From: Paragordius varius
Lineage: Eukaryota; Nematomorpha
NCBI GenBank assembly: GCA_964247055.1
Contig: OZ176052.1
Location: 12,648,001 to 12,712,000, forward strand
Direction: 5' to 3'
Length of the DNA: 64,000 bases
Numbering within the stretch: position 1 is the stretch's first letter; the number at the start of each line of letters is the position of its first letter. Below, piece by piece: positions 1-11,300 of this stretch. The notes beneath the pieces are model-generated. The model was not told where the DNA came from. It did not search any database and was given only the letters and a program-made list of their open reading frames with translations. The position numbers were made by a program, and so were the translations under genes.

Positions 1-820
1 ACAGTTTAACATCTGAGAGCGTTACAAATTGGTGATATTAAATTTCACACAAATTAATGACTTATTTAGTGTTGAGTTACGACCGTCTACACTCTACAAT
101 TCGACCGGTAAAACATCATGGCATTGGATAATATAGAAAAATTAGCAAAACTAAGATCTATACGTACAGAGATATGGTAACGTGAATTTCATATTATATA
201 AAGGGGTGTTGCACACAATGCCAATTATCCATTAAGAGCCAGCATGGTTATATTGAGAGTCGCAGTCGGGACAAGAAAATTTTTGCAACCAAATAAAATT
301 TCGCTACGAAGATATCCAACCTCGGTTATAAACCATGTGACGCTTCCAATCATATCAGTACGCTCTAGAATGGGGATAAAATAGGGATTTAGCGTTAAAC
401 AAACATTGCTACCATCGATGAATTTAACATATCTATATGGAGTTGAAATTTTGAATGGATCAACACAAAAGTGGAATGTCCCAAAATACCAATCACACTA
501 TTTATTGGTAAAAGAAACAAGAATAAAATATATTTCAAGTTCATTCGAAGTTAAACATTATAAATGTATAAATTCAATTCGTTTATTTAGTTGTTGAGTG
601 ATATTAGACATTTATTAGTATTTCGCTAATAGGAGATTTTTGAAATTCAGGACAAGTCTCTTCCTGAAATAATGCTATAATTAAAAATATAAGAAACGGA
701 TTTCCATTAATACAATAAATGACCGCTGAGTGTTTTTCCAAACATTTGTATACCAACTGTCTCGTGATGTTCACCAAAAATATTTATCTATATATTTATA
801 AAAATGGAAAATGCTGGCTT
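1..820. other. AT-rich region without a recognised gene
   Basis: No gene could be supported. A 19-codon open stretch at 118-176 ends at a GT dinucleotide and could be a first exon, but no partner exon was found. A 63-codon ORF at 406-597 has a composition expected by chance. Confidence 0.5.
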
Positions 821-1690
821 TGTGATCTGGTATAGAAAAACCGGTAGACCAATTCAAATCCAAACTTCGAAAAAATATAATCATTAATGAATGCCCCGAC
901 AATAGCTTCGCCCTTTTTTTGAAATAGGCCCCCAGTTCGGGTCCACCCCGTGTGAAAAACGGTTTTTTTGAACAGAAGTCCATAGAAATCGTCTTTGAGA
1001 CAATTTTCTGGAGAACGCGTTGGTCCATTCTATTTCAAATATGATTTTTGTTTACTTATTTTTGATTGCGCCGAACATAGTCGAGTCACTTTTTTGATTT
1101 AGGCCCTCTTTTTACCCCCTCCCCCCGTAAAATGCCATTTTTTTCAAAAAACAAAGTCCACAAAAATAATTTTTTGATTGTATTTTTTTGCCCAAGGTAT
1201 GAATGAGACTGTAATTTAATAAGGATTTTTCGTATTCCCTGTTAAAAGGCAAAAATTTTAGTCCGTTTCTTTGATGATAGCTGCTGGGTAAGGAGCTACC
1301 CGCTAAAAACTGATTTTTCATGTAATTTTGTGATCTGTTTCCGGAAAACCGGTGAACCCAATCAAATCCAAATATCGAAAAAATATAATCATTAATGAAT
1401 GCCCCGACAATAGCTTCGCCCTTTTTTGGAATTAGGTCCCCAGTTCGGGCCTACCCCGTGTGAAAAATGGGTTAAGTCAATTTTTTGGAGAACGTGTTGG
1501 ACCATTCAATTTCAAATATGATTTTTGTTTACTTATTTTTGATCGCGCTAACATAGTCGACTCACTTTTTTGATTTAGGCCCTCTTTTTACCCGCTACCC
1601 CCGTCAAAAGCCATTTTTTGACAAAACAAAGTCCACAAAAATAATTTTTTAAATCTATTTTTCCCCAAGTAAACAATATATTAGTATGAA
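821..1690. repeat. Two-copy direct repeat, offset about 508 bp
   Basis: Copy 1 runs about 821-1206 and copy 2 about 1329-1690. Both start with tgtgatctg and share the blocks aatgccccgacaatagcttc, catagtcga, gatttaggccctctttttacc and acaaagtccacaaaaataat. The blocks are GC-richer than the surroundings. The copies differ by scattered substitutions and short indels, so the duplication is not recent. The short ORFs on the minus strand here are broken in one copy relative to the other, which argues against coding. It may be a remnant of an unidentified transposable element. Confidence 0.8.
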
Positions 1691-1800
1691 TGCACCGTTT
1701 TAAAATTCCTATAAAATCATATTTAAATAATGTTTCGAAATAATCCACATATGTGGATCATTTTATTGTCCCTTATTTCAAATAGCCCCCCCACCCCCCA

Positions 1801-1817
1801 GAAGTCCGAAGGACTTC
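1801..1817. repeat. Short perfect hairpin
   Basis: A 7-bp stem (gaagtcc / ggacttc) with a GAA loop, in a locally C-rich stretch following a run of Cs. The function is unknown and it may be chance. Confidence 0.4.
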
Positions 1818-1829
1818 CTCGCACGAGAT

Positions 1830-3244
1830 TTACGCTAGTTCACTTATAAATATTAAATGTAATATCTTATTTACATTTCAAATTCACCTTTGAACAATTT
1901 AAATTTCCCTTAAACTAAATTATATGTTTTTTAAAATTAAAAATTACCTGTATTTTGATAAATTTTAAAAAAATAAAATTTTGTTTAAAATTAAAATAAT
2001 ATTGAAAAAATAATAAACTATGCCATAAAGATATATTTCATCTTAATGAGTTTTGTTAGTTCAACATATAATTGTTTTAAGGTGAATTCGAATTGTTTAA
2101 GGGTGAATTTGAACTGTAAATGGTATATTATTAATGCATTAATTATTACTGGCCTGGTCTAAATGATAATTAATAAGCCCTATCTCTTGTTGATATCTCA
2201 ATGCTGACTTGTCTATCAAATACTTCCATAGGTGGATACCCATATTTAGCTTATCCATTAGCAATTAATCTTAATCATGATATTAATTTTTAATAAATGA
2301 AGCTAGTTGATTGTAACAAACTGAGTAAAAATGAAGGTTAAAAATAAAAACACACGGCGCACTAATATATCATTCCATTAAAGGCTTCGGGATAATGAAT
2401 ACTGATCGAAATGATAAATGCGGTTAAAACTCTAGTAAAAAATTATTTCCTTTTTCTGCTAATCGCGTTTTTATAGCACATTAGATCAAATAAAGAGGAA
2501 ATGCGTCCACTAAATTTACAAGGTACTTAAAAGACTTACGAAAATAAAATTTAGAAAATTGCAATTGGGCGTCATATTTCAATAAAAAAGTGATTTAATC
2601 CGTAAAATATATTAATTTTATTTTAACCATCATTTATTACTATATAGATAAGGTTTACCCAATATATCGGTTTAAAAAATTATTTATTCATATAAATAAA
2701 GAAATTTGTTAATATGCACCAAAACAAAGGTTGCCTATTTGTTTTAAAAACATCCAATATAAATTGTCACTTTTTCAATGCAAATCGATACAGAATAAAA
2801 CCTTTATCGATTTAATTTAGTTAGCCGCATTTATTATACTCATTTATATTTTAATTTTGATGGCTTTGATTTTACATATTTATATATGGTAACTCAATAG
2901 TATAAAAATAATATACACCCGTTTATACTATTTCACAAAAAAAATTTAAAATAAAATGGATGAAATAAATAATTTATTTAATTGTTGCTATTGGTGAATA
3001 TTAGGTGGTCTATATCATAAAAAAATATAGTAAATGAACATAAACATGCAGATTTACAAATTCTATAATACTTAAAATTTTTGTAATTGATATACTGTAA
3101 ATTTATTCAAAAGAAAACATAAAAAAAAATAATAAAAAAATTTAATATGAGATCCAAAATGGATATATAAAAAATTTGGAGTATATCGCAAGTTTGATTG
3201 TTTTCATGAAATAATATATATCAAGATTAGGGAAACAGAATAAA
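1830..3244. other. AT-rich intergenic DNA downstream of the TMEM144-like gene
   Basis: Mostly A/T homopolymer-rich sequence with no supported gene apart from the short ORF listed at 2139-2258. The 3' untranslated region of the minus-strand gene must lie at its right end. A possible AATAAA (minus strand) is at 3102-3107, but such hexamers are common by chance here. Confidence 0.5.
2139..2258 (-). CDS. Short exon-like ORF, 39 codons, unknown
   Basis: An ORF beginning MDKLNMGIHLWKYLI and ending at TAA. It stands out because its base composition is more balanced than the flanking DNA and it avoids the Ile/Asn/Lys/Phe-dominated content of random ORFs in this window. It could be the last exon of an unseen gene or a chance ORF. 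No family was recognised and no clear upstream exon was found. Confidence 0.2.
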   Translation of the reverse strand: MDKLNMGIHLWKYLIDKSALRYQQEIGLINYHLDQASNN

Positions 3245-4271
3245 TTAAAAGGATAAAGCTGACAGGAGTGCTCCACTAACTGAAAATCCAAACGCTATAA
3301 CAAGAAAAACAATATTTCGACGGCCCTAAATATATAAAAATAATTAAAATTAATGAATATTTAAAAAATTTTATTTTAATTTAAAATTGATAAAATTATT
3401 ACTTTGATTTCGTTAAACACAAAAAGTGCCCATAAACCCGCAAGGATAGGCGGTAAACTTGCTATGATGGGAAACGAAACTGTTTGACTCAAAATTTCAT
3501 TGGCAACGAACCAGGCACACGTTGCAATTGCCCATAAAAATCCTAAATTAAACGAACATTTGTCGTACGATGATATAATATAATTATGATGAATGTAAAT
3601 GGTCAAACTTTAATAAATTCCAAAAACTTTTATCACTATATTTATAATTTATTAGTAAAAAAATTGGAATATTGTGTTCAATTTTTGCGTAAATAAAAGA
3701 TAGGCGTTTTGATTCCGTTAAATGGAGGTCAAACGCCATGTTAAAAATAAATTGCAAAAAAGAAAATGGGAAAACAGCTGATTTTTAATATTGTTGACAA
3801 TATAGAGTAAAACACTTTAAGTTGTTACTATTTTATAATAAAGGGACATTTACAAAGCAAATAAAATAGGTAGTCTATCTATTCGATGCTATAGTAGTTT
3901 TGAGATATACAATTTTTAAATATATTAATAAAGCACCAGCATCTCAGTAAAAATAAATATTTAAAATTAGGAAGAAATATTGAATTGTTGGCAAACCTGA
4001 AAGGAATGTTGGTAAAATAATAGGGGCAGATATCCAGGGGGATTTTTTATAAACAACATACCGTATAATGCAGTAAGTTAGGAAATAAAGTGTGGCACAA
4101 AGATATATCCCACTGAAATGAGCAAATATGTATGGTAACCCTAGAATATAATAATCATATTTTTAATGTTAGAAAAGGATACGCATAATTTGAAAAATAT
4201 TTATAATCATTATTTAAATGTACCAAGTTGCATCTGATAGTATTTGGAATAATTTTTTGTGGAGATTATCC

Positions 4272-4307
<36 letters not shown>

Positions 4308-6836
4308 AACTAGTTTAAAAACCATTAAAAGGGTATTTTTTGATAACATATTTTGACTAAAAAATCTTTACCGGCTTTGCTGGCCGAGGGATAATTGTCT
4401 TGAATGTAAATGACCGGAACAAAATTAACCCCGAAAAACGTTCCAGCAATGATAGCAAAAAAACTCCCTCTAAATATAAAATATAATTAGTTATGTTTAA
4501 GAGAAAAAATCTATATTTTACGGACATAATTCCAGATAATTTGCGCTTAAAATCTTTTTATCTATTCAAAATTTGGTATAAATATTGAAGAGATCAATTG
4601 ATAAATGGTGAATCGACTGAATTATAGCAATAAAAATTGATTTTTATTGAAAATATGAAATCATTTTGGTGAAAAAATCAGTAAAAATTGTATAAAATTA
4701 ATTACAAAAATCGGTTTCTAAAATTTGTGTCCTGACGCTTTGTTCGGACCTCGTTCTCAAGTAATGATTGTCTGCAACAAAAATAATATAATCATATAAT
4801 TAAATGGGAAATTAATAAATTAACTAAATTGTTCATAAAATTTAAAAGATATAGGTAATTAAGTTTGATATTTTTATTTAAACACTCAATTTGATCAATC
4901 TGCAATAAAGTGTAATAAACTACTTAGAAAATCGTGTGTTTTGGTCATCATTTATGGTATTTAGATTCGAATCATTGATTATTGTACTAGAGTTGAGTAT
5001 CTCGCTATTTTCCAATAAATTATTGTTTTCAACAGCATTTAGCGGACGATCCTGTTCATATATAGAATGAGTGTCATTTTTGAATTTATTTTCCCTTTTC
5101 ATTGCATTGTTGCCTTCGTTAGAATTTGCATTTTGACGATTGTTAATCGTATAAGTACTGTGAGATTTTATGCTCAAGTAAAATAGAGCGCTAAATATGG
5201 TTTAAAAAGGATTAAAATATAAAATTTAATTCCATAAAAAGCGTATATCATGATCTTAGAATTCCACAAACACATTTAAAGATTGGAGATGATAAGGCAA
5301 TATACAATTCATAAATGATGTTTCAAACAAACTAAACAATCCAAAAATATTTCTTTTAAATTAATTAAAAATTTAGTCAATTTTTATATAAAAATGAACC
5401 AAAACACTTTAATACAAAAAAAATAACAGATTAAAACCTAATTAATTCCAAATTAAAAAAAAACTAAACATCATTTATCATGATAACAAATATCAAAAAA
5501 TGCTTAATATTACACTCAAGAGTTACAATTTATGGTACCATGATAACTTGAAATATTCATTCATTATAATTAATATATTAAACTAAAAAACTAATTTACA
5601 GTAGCATATGGTATAAAACAATATTAGTCCGTAAAAGAATAAAAAATTGTTTTTTTTATAAAAACAAGGGGATATTATGGATATGTGTATATACAACTAA
5701 GTTTGCTTTTTTTTAAAAAACCTTTTTTTATTCTTTTAAGGACTAATAATGTTTTATGCCATACGCTACTGTATTTAATAGTCATGGATCTCCAACATGT
5801 GGTAAGCCTGGTACTGATTTGGATTTATATAAATGTGCCAAAAATTATATGCCTATGAAGATAAAAAAATTTATGTGTGCATATAAAATTATGAACCTAA
5901 TGACTGAAAAGACACATGCCGTATAATTCATAATTGGATAATGTGGTATTCTAGCTCTGAGTCCAAATAATCCAAATCTAAATGATAAAAAAATAAATGA
6001 ATTAGTTATTCAACAATTAAGTTTTTTTCCAAATAAAATACCTGCCACAGGCCCATCCGACAAGAAGATTTAAAGTTGCCCAAATGCAAACTCCCAAACC
6101 AAGACCGATAGTTTTGAGAATAACACTAACGCAAAGCCCCCCTAAAAAATTACCGATCAAAACAATAAATATGATTATAATGTGAATCCGCTTAGCTTTT
6201 AAAATAAACTGCGCCTATATTTCAATACACAATGACTTTAAAATCCTCGTTTTTTGAAATAGAGTGATGTTGAAAATAAAATTTTGGTAAACCCGCATCA
6301 TGGGCCAAAAATAATTAAAAATAAATATATCCATAGAATATTTAGTTAATATATAAATTAAATATTTGTAAATTATATCAAAAAAAGCTATGGGAATGTG
6401 AGCCATTTATTTTTCCCACAATAGGACTCATTATAAGGTGGTTTGCCTTTAATCTTTTTCGAAAATGAATTAAATAGCAGAATCATTGATATAATATATT
6501 CGGCATAAATAAATATATAACAAAATTGTAAAAATAAAATACCTGTTGCCCAAAAAATTCCTCCCACCATAGCTAAAGAATAAAATTGCGGATTGCCTTT
6601 CCATATATTGAGCAATAAACCAGTAATCCATATTGCCGAACAATACACCCAATTAAAAAAGAAACCTATTTAAACAATATTTAATTTAACGCCAAAAACA
6701 TGGTTAAAATTTAAGTATTACCATCTCCAGTATCATGTTTCTTAACCAGAGCTAAATTGCTTCCAAACAAGATAACAGATATAAAACAAGCAATGTATCC
6801 TACATATAATGGGAATTCGGAATCATTGGAAATCAT
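3245..6836 (-). CDS. TMEM144: TMEM144-family multi-pass membrane protein, 10 exons, complete
   Basis: The minus-strand exons are 6836-6722, 6665-6543, 6141-6042, 5977-5897, 5190-4924, 4771-4706, 4469-4372, 4140-3997, 3542-3403 and 3325-3245. All nine introns are GT-AG (56-706 bp). The phases join to one frame of 404 codons ending in TAA, against about 345 residues in vertebrate TMEM144. Family motifs in order: GYIACFISVILFGSN, KKHDTGDGFFFNWV, GNPQFYSLAMVGGIFWATG, KTIGLGLGVCIW, GTFFGVNFVPVIYIQD, YIFAHFSGIYL, LWAIATCAWFVAN, and a final FNEIKGRRN segment with a last membrane helix. About ten hydrophobic helices fit the drug/metabolite-transporter-like fold of TMEM144, whose substrate is unknown (a carbohydrate or metabolite transporter is suspected). 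The start ATG at 6836 has an in-frame stop just upstream. A hydrophilic Asn/Ser/Asp-rich loop (about residues 150-250) is longer than usual. It is divergent from IDH3A. Confidence 0.93.
4275..4304. repeat. (TA)n microsatellite in intron 7
   Basis: An uninterrupted AT dinucleotide run inside the intron between exons 7 and 8 of the TMEM144-like gene. Confidence 0.9.
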
Positions 6837-6935
6837 AAATCCACCAATCTTTAGTTTTTCTTCTCATAAAAGCCAATAATAGTTTTGATAATAATGTTAC
6901 AGTGAATGCACGTTTAGACCGTATGGAAAAGAATT
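6837..6935. promoter_or_regulatory. 99-bp shared divergent promoter region
   Basis: This is the whole space between the start codons of the minus-strand TMEM144-like gene (6836) and the plus-strand IDH3A gene (6936). It must hold both 5' untranslated regions and core promoters unless upstream non-coding exons exist. A CCAAT motif lies at 6873-6877. No canonical TATA box can be told apart from the AT-rich background. The bidirectional role is inferred from gene arrangement only. Confidence 0.6.
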
Positions 6936-8915
6936 ATGTTAAAGTTTAGATTTTTAAAACATGTCAGATATGTCTCTCAAAAGGTATAATCTTCATTTAT
7001 TTATAAGGTCCACACTGTCACTTTGATTCCAGGAAATGGAATAGGACCCGATATTTCAGACGCTGTTAAAAAAATATTTCAAGTTGCGCAGGTTTGAATT
7101 ATTTAAAAAATAATTAAATAAACCTTTATATCCATAATATTAAAATATAATGTCATTGAAATATGAATTTATTAGGCGCCCATAAAATGGGAAAGTGTGG
7201 ATGTAACACCCGTGAGAGCTCCAGATGGATCTTTACAAATTCCAAATGCCGTTATCGAAAGTTTTAAAAGAAACAAAGTTGGTTTAAAAGGTCCATTAGC
7301 TACTCCTATCGGGACCGGTCATCGCTCATTAAACCTTGCTATTCGCAAGTATTATTTTTTTATAGGAAATTATTTATATATAAAGGCAGATTGAGTATTT
7401 TTTTAATATCTTATTAATATCATTTAATTAGAACATTTACACTTTACGCCAATGTTAGACCATGTAAATCGCTTGAAGGATATCCGACTCGATATAACGA
7501 TGTCGATTTGGTCATTATACGCGAAAATACGGAAGGTGAATATTCTGGAATCGAACATATAGTATAATATAATATTCAATTTAGTTTGATCTTAAATTAT
7601 CGCATTTTTATTTATGAAAATGTTTAAGGCACATATTACAAATTTAATTTTACTTTGCTCAATAAGTTTTTTTTATTTACCATGATAGATTGTTGATGGC
7701 GTTGTCCAAAGCATAAAACTGATTACTCACGAAGCCTCAATGAAAATCGCTAATTTCGCCTTCAAATACGCTCGCGAAAATAAACGAAAACGCGTTACTG
7801 CAGTTCATAAAGCAAATATCATGTAAAATAATTAACGTAGTGTGTTTATGCTCATATATCGACATGTGTTGAATTTTATTTTTTCAATAGTTTTTAACTG
7901 TTATAATATATAAAATTTTTATATTAGGCGAAAATCTGATGGATTGTTTTTACAATGTTGCCGTGAAGCGGCGGAAAACAACAAGGACATTGATTTTGAA
8001 GAAATATTTTTGGACACGGCTTGTTTGAAGGTGTGTTTTTTAATTTTTACCTTTTTTCTATTTAGAGGTGGATATATATTTAAAAAGCAAAATAAAAATA
8101 GATTTGTTTAAATTAAATACTTGAGTCTATTTTGTAATAATGTATAATAGGTGATATAACACGCGACTAAAAAATTTAGGAGATACCATTCTACTTTGTT
8201 TGTTCAAAATATATCAGCATTCTATTTTGCAAAAATGTATTTTTAGATGGTACACAATCCTGCTCGGTTCGATGTTTTAGTTATGCCAAATCTTTACGGC
8301 GATATTCTTAGGTTAATTTCTCTTATCTATTTTAAATTGCGGTTGGTTACAATTAAAACTTTTTATTTAATCCACTTTTGAGGTGGGAATTATTATACAT
8401 TATTTTGTAAAGATAAAATGTTATCCAATTAAAAATAATTTTAATTTATTTAATATTTATTTTTTTGTTTAGCGATTTAGGTGCCGGTTTAATTGGCGGG
8501 CTTGGTTTAACGCCCAGTGCTAATATTGGCGATAAGGGTGCTGTATTTGAAGCGGTAAGTATAATATAATTCTAATTTAATTAAAATTTAAATAGAAACC
8601 ATCTATATGTTTTGGTTGTACGAATAAGGATTAGAATCTTAAATATAATAATTATTGTAATATATGGAAAAAAATATGGTTTTCATTACATAATTAATCT
8701 TACATTTTTTTTTATTAAATTTAAATTTGTATGTGAATTTTGTAATTAAGGTTCATGGAACAGCGCCGGACATTGCTGGTCAAGACAAAGCTAATCCGAC
8801 TGCTCTCTTACTAAGCGGAGTTATGATGCTAAAATATTTGGGTCTTCCTATTCATGCCAAAAATATTGCATTGGCTTGCTTTGAAACCATTAAGGAGGGA
8901 AAGGTGAGCGCATAA
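6936..8915 (+). CDS. IDH3A: Mitochondrial NAD-isocitrate dehydrogenase subunit alpha, 9 exons seen, C-terminus missing
   Basis: This is the catalytic subunit of the TCA-cycle enzyme that oxidises isocitrate to 2-oxoglutarate with NAD. Exons: 6936-6983, 7008-7091, 7176-7348, 7432-7561, 7689-7822, 7928-8030, 8247-8311, 8473-8554 and 8751-8903. Introns are GT-AG and all phases join (324 codons). The basic N-terminus [16 protein letters not shown] fits a mitochondrial targeting peptide. Motifs: [32 protein letters not shown] (about 80-98), YANVRPC (R111), [15 protein letters not shown] (R132, Y139), [25 protein letters not shown] (metal-binding D243, D247), and [17 protein letters not shown]. These match IDH3A better than the beta or gamma subunits. 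Human IDH3A has 366 residues; the usual C-terminal TKDLGG-type segment of about 30-40 residues is not visible. Reading through the exon 9 donor adds VSA and stops at 8913-8915. So the last exon is distant, lost, or the protein is truncated. Confidence 0.93.
6984..7007 (+). other. Candidate 24-bp micro-intron in IDH3A
   Basis: It begins GTATAA (the same donor hexamer as intron 4 at 7562) and ends ATAAG. Reading through it gives an in-frame TAA, so it must be removed to join the targeting peptide to [11 protein letters not shown]. Alternative in-phase GT donors at 6963 and 6972 would give 45- or 36-bp introns but have weaker donor sequences. All other introns seen here are 56 bp or longer. Confidence 0.6.
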
Positions 8916-9246
8916 GCATTGTTTTTACCTGCACTTAATAAATGGAATTAAAATCAAATTAAACAATAAATAATTTTAAAGTTTTTCTAATCTTACCGAC
9001 GATATAAACATGCCCCACTTTTTTGTTTAAAAAAAATCGCATAGGTCAAATTGAACATTTTTTTTGATTTGTGCACAAAAATAATATTTTTTTGTCAAAT
9101 GATGCACATGAACAGCATTAATTAAACAAAATAAAAGATGATTCGATTTCCAAGAACAGTTTATTGTGGATTGACTGAATTATTTTAACCCAATATGGGT
9201 TAGCAAAAAATGTCTTTTCTCATAACTTATGATACAGTCATTTTTA
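8916..9246. other. AT-rich DNA between IDH3A exon 9 and the repeat array
   Basis: Searched for a final IDH3A exon: acceptor-like AG sites are followed by stops or by sequence unlike the family C-terminus. Nothing else was recognised. Confidence 0.5.
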
Positions 9247-9279
9247 TAAAATTATTAACTTTAAACCTTTATTAAATGA

Positions 9280-9468
9280 TTACATATATTTTTGAAATAT
9301 GAAATTTAGTATCGAACCGTAGATCTTGGAGGTACCGCCAAATGTTCCGAATTTACGGGGGAAATTTGTCGCAAACTCGAACAATTGCCAATTAAATAAG
9401 TGTCTTGCCAGAATTTTCCTATCATCAGTCATATTTAATAAGAAATGCATTTGAACAATAGCCATCAA
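9280..9468 (-). CDS. Conserved short ORF at unit start, copy A
   Basis: Reads KILARHLFNWQLFEFATNFP followed by RKFGTFGGTSKIYGSIL and ends with a stop followed within a few bases by AATAAA (minus strand, 9268-9273). The same peptide recurs in units D (38842) and E (49729) with only a few changes. In units B (stop at 17401) and C (stop at 30044) one lost G in the run after ttac shifts the frame. I do not recognise the family. The stop plus poly(A) signal suggests the 3' end of a gene or element carried in the unit; upstream exons are not identified. Confidence 0.35.
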   Translation of the reverse strand: MMAIVQMHFLLNMTDDRKILARHLFNWQLFEFATNFPRKFGTFGGTSKIYGSILNFIFQKYM

Positions 9469-9982
9469 TTAATTTATAATACTCCTATTCAAATTATATG
9501 ATATAAGCATAATATGTGTACTTTTAAGTACATCGCATTGGTTTCCCAAAAGTTAAATTTTTATGGAATGTTTTTTTACCTATTATAGATTTACAATTTT
9601 TATTGGAAAAAATGTATTGCTTAGCTAAATATACATGTTAGTTAGGGCAAACATTTTGAGTTTTTAGCGAATTTGTTGTGTGATATTTTATGATTATTAA
9701 TAAATATGTATTTATTCAATTTAACCCATATAGAAAACAAAATATTTCATTTATTATTGATTTTCAAATTTTAAATCATTGTGGATAAAATTGTCAATAA
9801 TGACGCTTTATTGTGCCTGTTACATATATAAAATTTAAAAAATAGGATAATTTTATGGTTGGGTTTTATAGTAAGGATCATTGCAGGACAGCTAAAACTG
9901 AATAAACCTATAGCTATACCAGGTGAAGTTATAAATTACTGTTTTTTTTGGTAAAAAAATATTATTATAAAAAACATTATTT

Positions 9983-10250
9983 TTATTTCAAATATTGTGC
10001 ATGGGCTTCTACACCTTTCGCCCATCTTTGTAATATATGAATGCCGTGCCAGAAAGACCTATTGTCTCTTCTGGCAAACCATTGATTAAATCATTTTCCA
10101 ACATCTTATATACTATTCAAGTGCTGTTCTGCCAGGGTGGTCCCCATTTATACGGAAATTGTATTAGTCAGATGGCGCCAGGCCAAAAGAGTTTAACGTG
10201 CTAAATCTCCCATAGAACGTATTTTAAGCTATCTTTTACTGTGATACGGA
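9983..10250 (-). pseudogene. Mariner transposase C-terminal relic, unit A
   Basis: Read on the minus strand across two frameshifts and several stops, the order is VKDSLKY, WEI, LAPSD, TLAEQHLNSI, FNQWFARRDN, SFWHGIHILQRWAKGVEAHA, QYLK, stop. This matches the end of mariner transposases, where APSD holds the third catalytic aspartate of the DD34D triad and the protein ends in RWEK...DGQYFE-like sequence. Only about the last 90 residues are present; no N-terminal two-thirds was seen. It is clearly inactive. The same relic is in every array unit, so it was in the ancestral unit before amplification. Confidence 0.75.
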
Positions 10251-11063
10251 ATATATCATATTATAATTTATATTATTTTTTAAAATTAAAATTTTATTCA
10301 TGCTATTTTGAAGGATGGTGGAATCGATAAATAAATGTTTTGAGCTAATACTTTATGATTCTATCACCTTAGAATTTCGATTAGTTTGCCTTCAAATTTA
10401 ATTTAAATATAAATGGTTTTAATTTACTCAAATTTGAGATTAAACTAAACAAAATTTTGATGATAGAAATGTTCAGCATTATAAAATTGTATATAAAAAG
10501 TGATTTTATAACATACTAAAATGTTTTTTACCATTTCACGTTTCAAAATATAATAAAATTTGCACTACCAAAATTATGCTATTTAAATTTTTAAGCAAAA
10601 TATATTTTTTCGAAAATCGATGTCAAAATTTGGGGAATATTTAATTTTTATCGCGCAATATCGACATTTTCGCGTTTAATAAAAAACTAGCCCATTTTAT
10701 ATGGGATCAAAAATTGGGACCATTGGAGTCTACGTCTAAAGTTTTAAAATTAATAAAAATATTGTTTTGCATTTTAATATAGTTTAAAACAATGATATTT
10801 TTTGGAAACTTTTCTTAAAAAATTATCATTAGATATAATGTGCAATAATATTATTGCTACAAAAATGCAACTACTTTTAATTTTTCCTTCGTAAGGTCCG
10901 ATACCAGCATCAGAATTTATACATACTATTAGAATTAATATTTCATCAGGATGTTTTTTGAGTAGATTGTGTAATTCAATGATGCTGAAGATTCTATAAT
11001 TTTAGATTTTTTATAAAAAAATGTTTTTGACTAAGATTGATTTTTTTGTAAAACCCACATACA

Positions 11064-11300
11064 CAGAGTTTGCATCTGTGGCGCCTGGTGTATGAATGCG
11101 TGTTGGCGCCTGCATTTTAAAAAATAATCAAATTAAAACCGTGGTCTTGATCACTCATAAATGGGTGATTTTATATATTTATTTAAATTAATAACTTTTA
11201 AATACCTATTTTTTGAATTAAAATTATTTTTATTTAAAATCCGGCGCCCTTTTAACTATGGCGCCGGATCCTTCCTTTCCTCCCTCTAGCTACGCCACTG
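11064..11300. mobile_element. hAT-like small non-autonomous element, unit A
   Basis: Bounded by the imperfect terminal inverted repeats CAGAG(GTGTAG) on the left and CTAGCTACGCCACTG on the right, each followed inward by GGCGCC. CAG...GTAG ends of this kind are typical of hAT elements. No clear 8-bp target duplication was found. It has no coding capacity. Its centre ctttTAACTAtggcgcc is the empty target of the TA-MITE found in C and D. Confidence 0.55.

Noticed and set aside
118..176. Possible first exon starting MALDNIEKLAKLRS with a GT donor
   Set aside because: Only 19 codons, no recognisable family, and no joining exon downstream. It is likely chance or beyond what the sequence can support.
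7197..7394. IDH-like ORF with a GTG start as a bacterial-type gene
   Set aside because: It is exon 3 of the nine-exon IDH3A gene. The apparent start and end are intron boundaries.
8904..9030. Candidate final IDH3A exon with SNLTDDINMPHF
   Set aside because: There is no AG acceptor in the right phase, and the peptide lacks the TKDLGG pattern and length of the family C-terminus.
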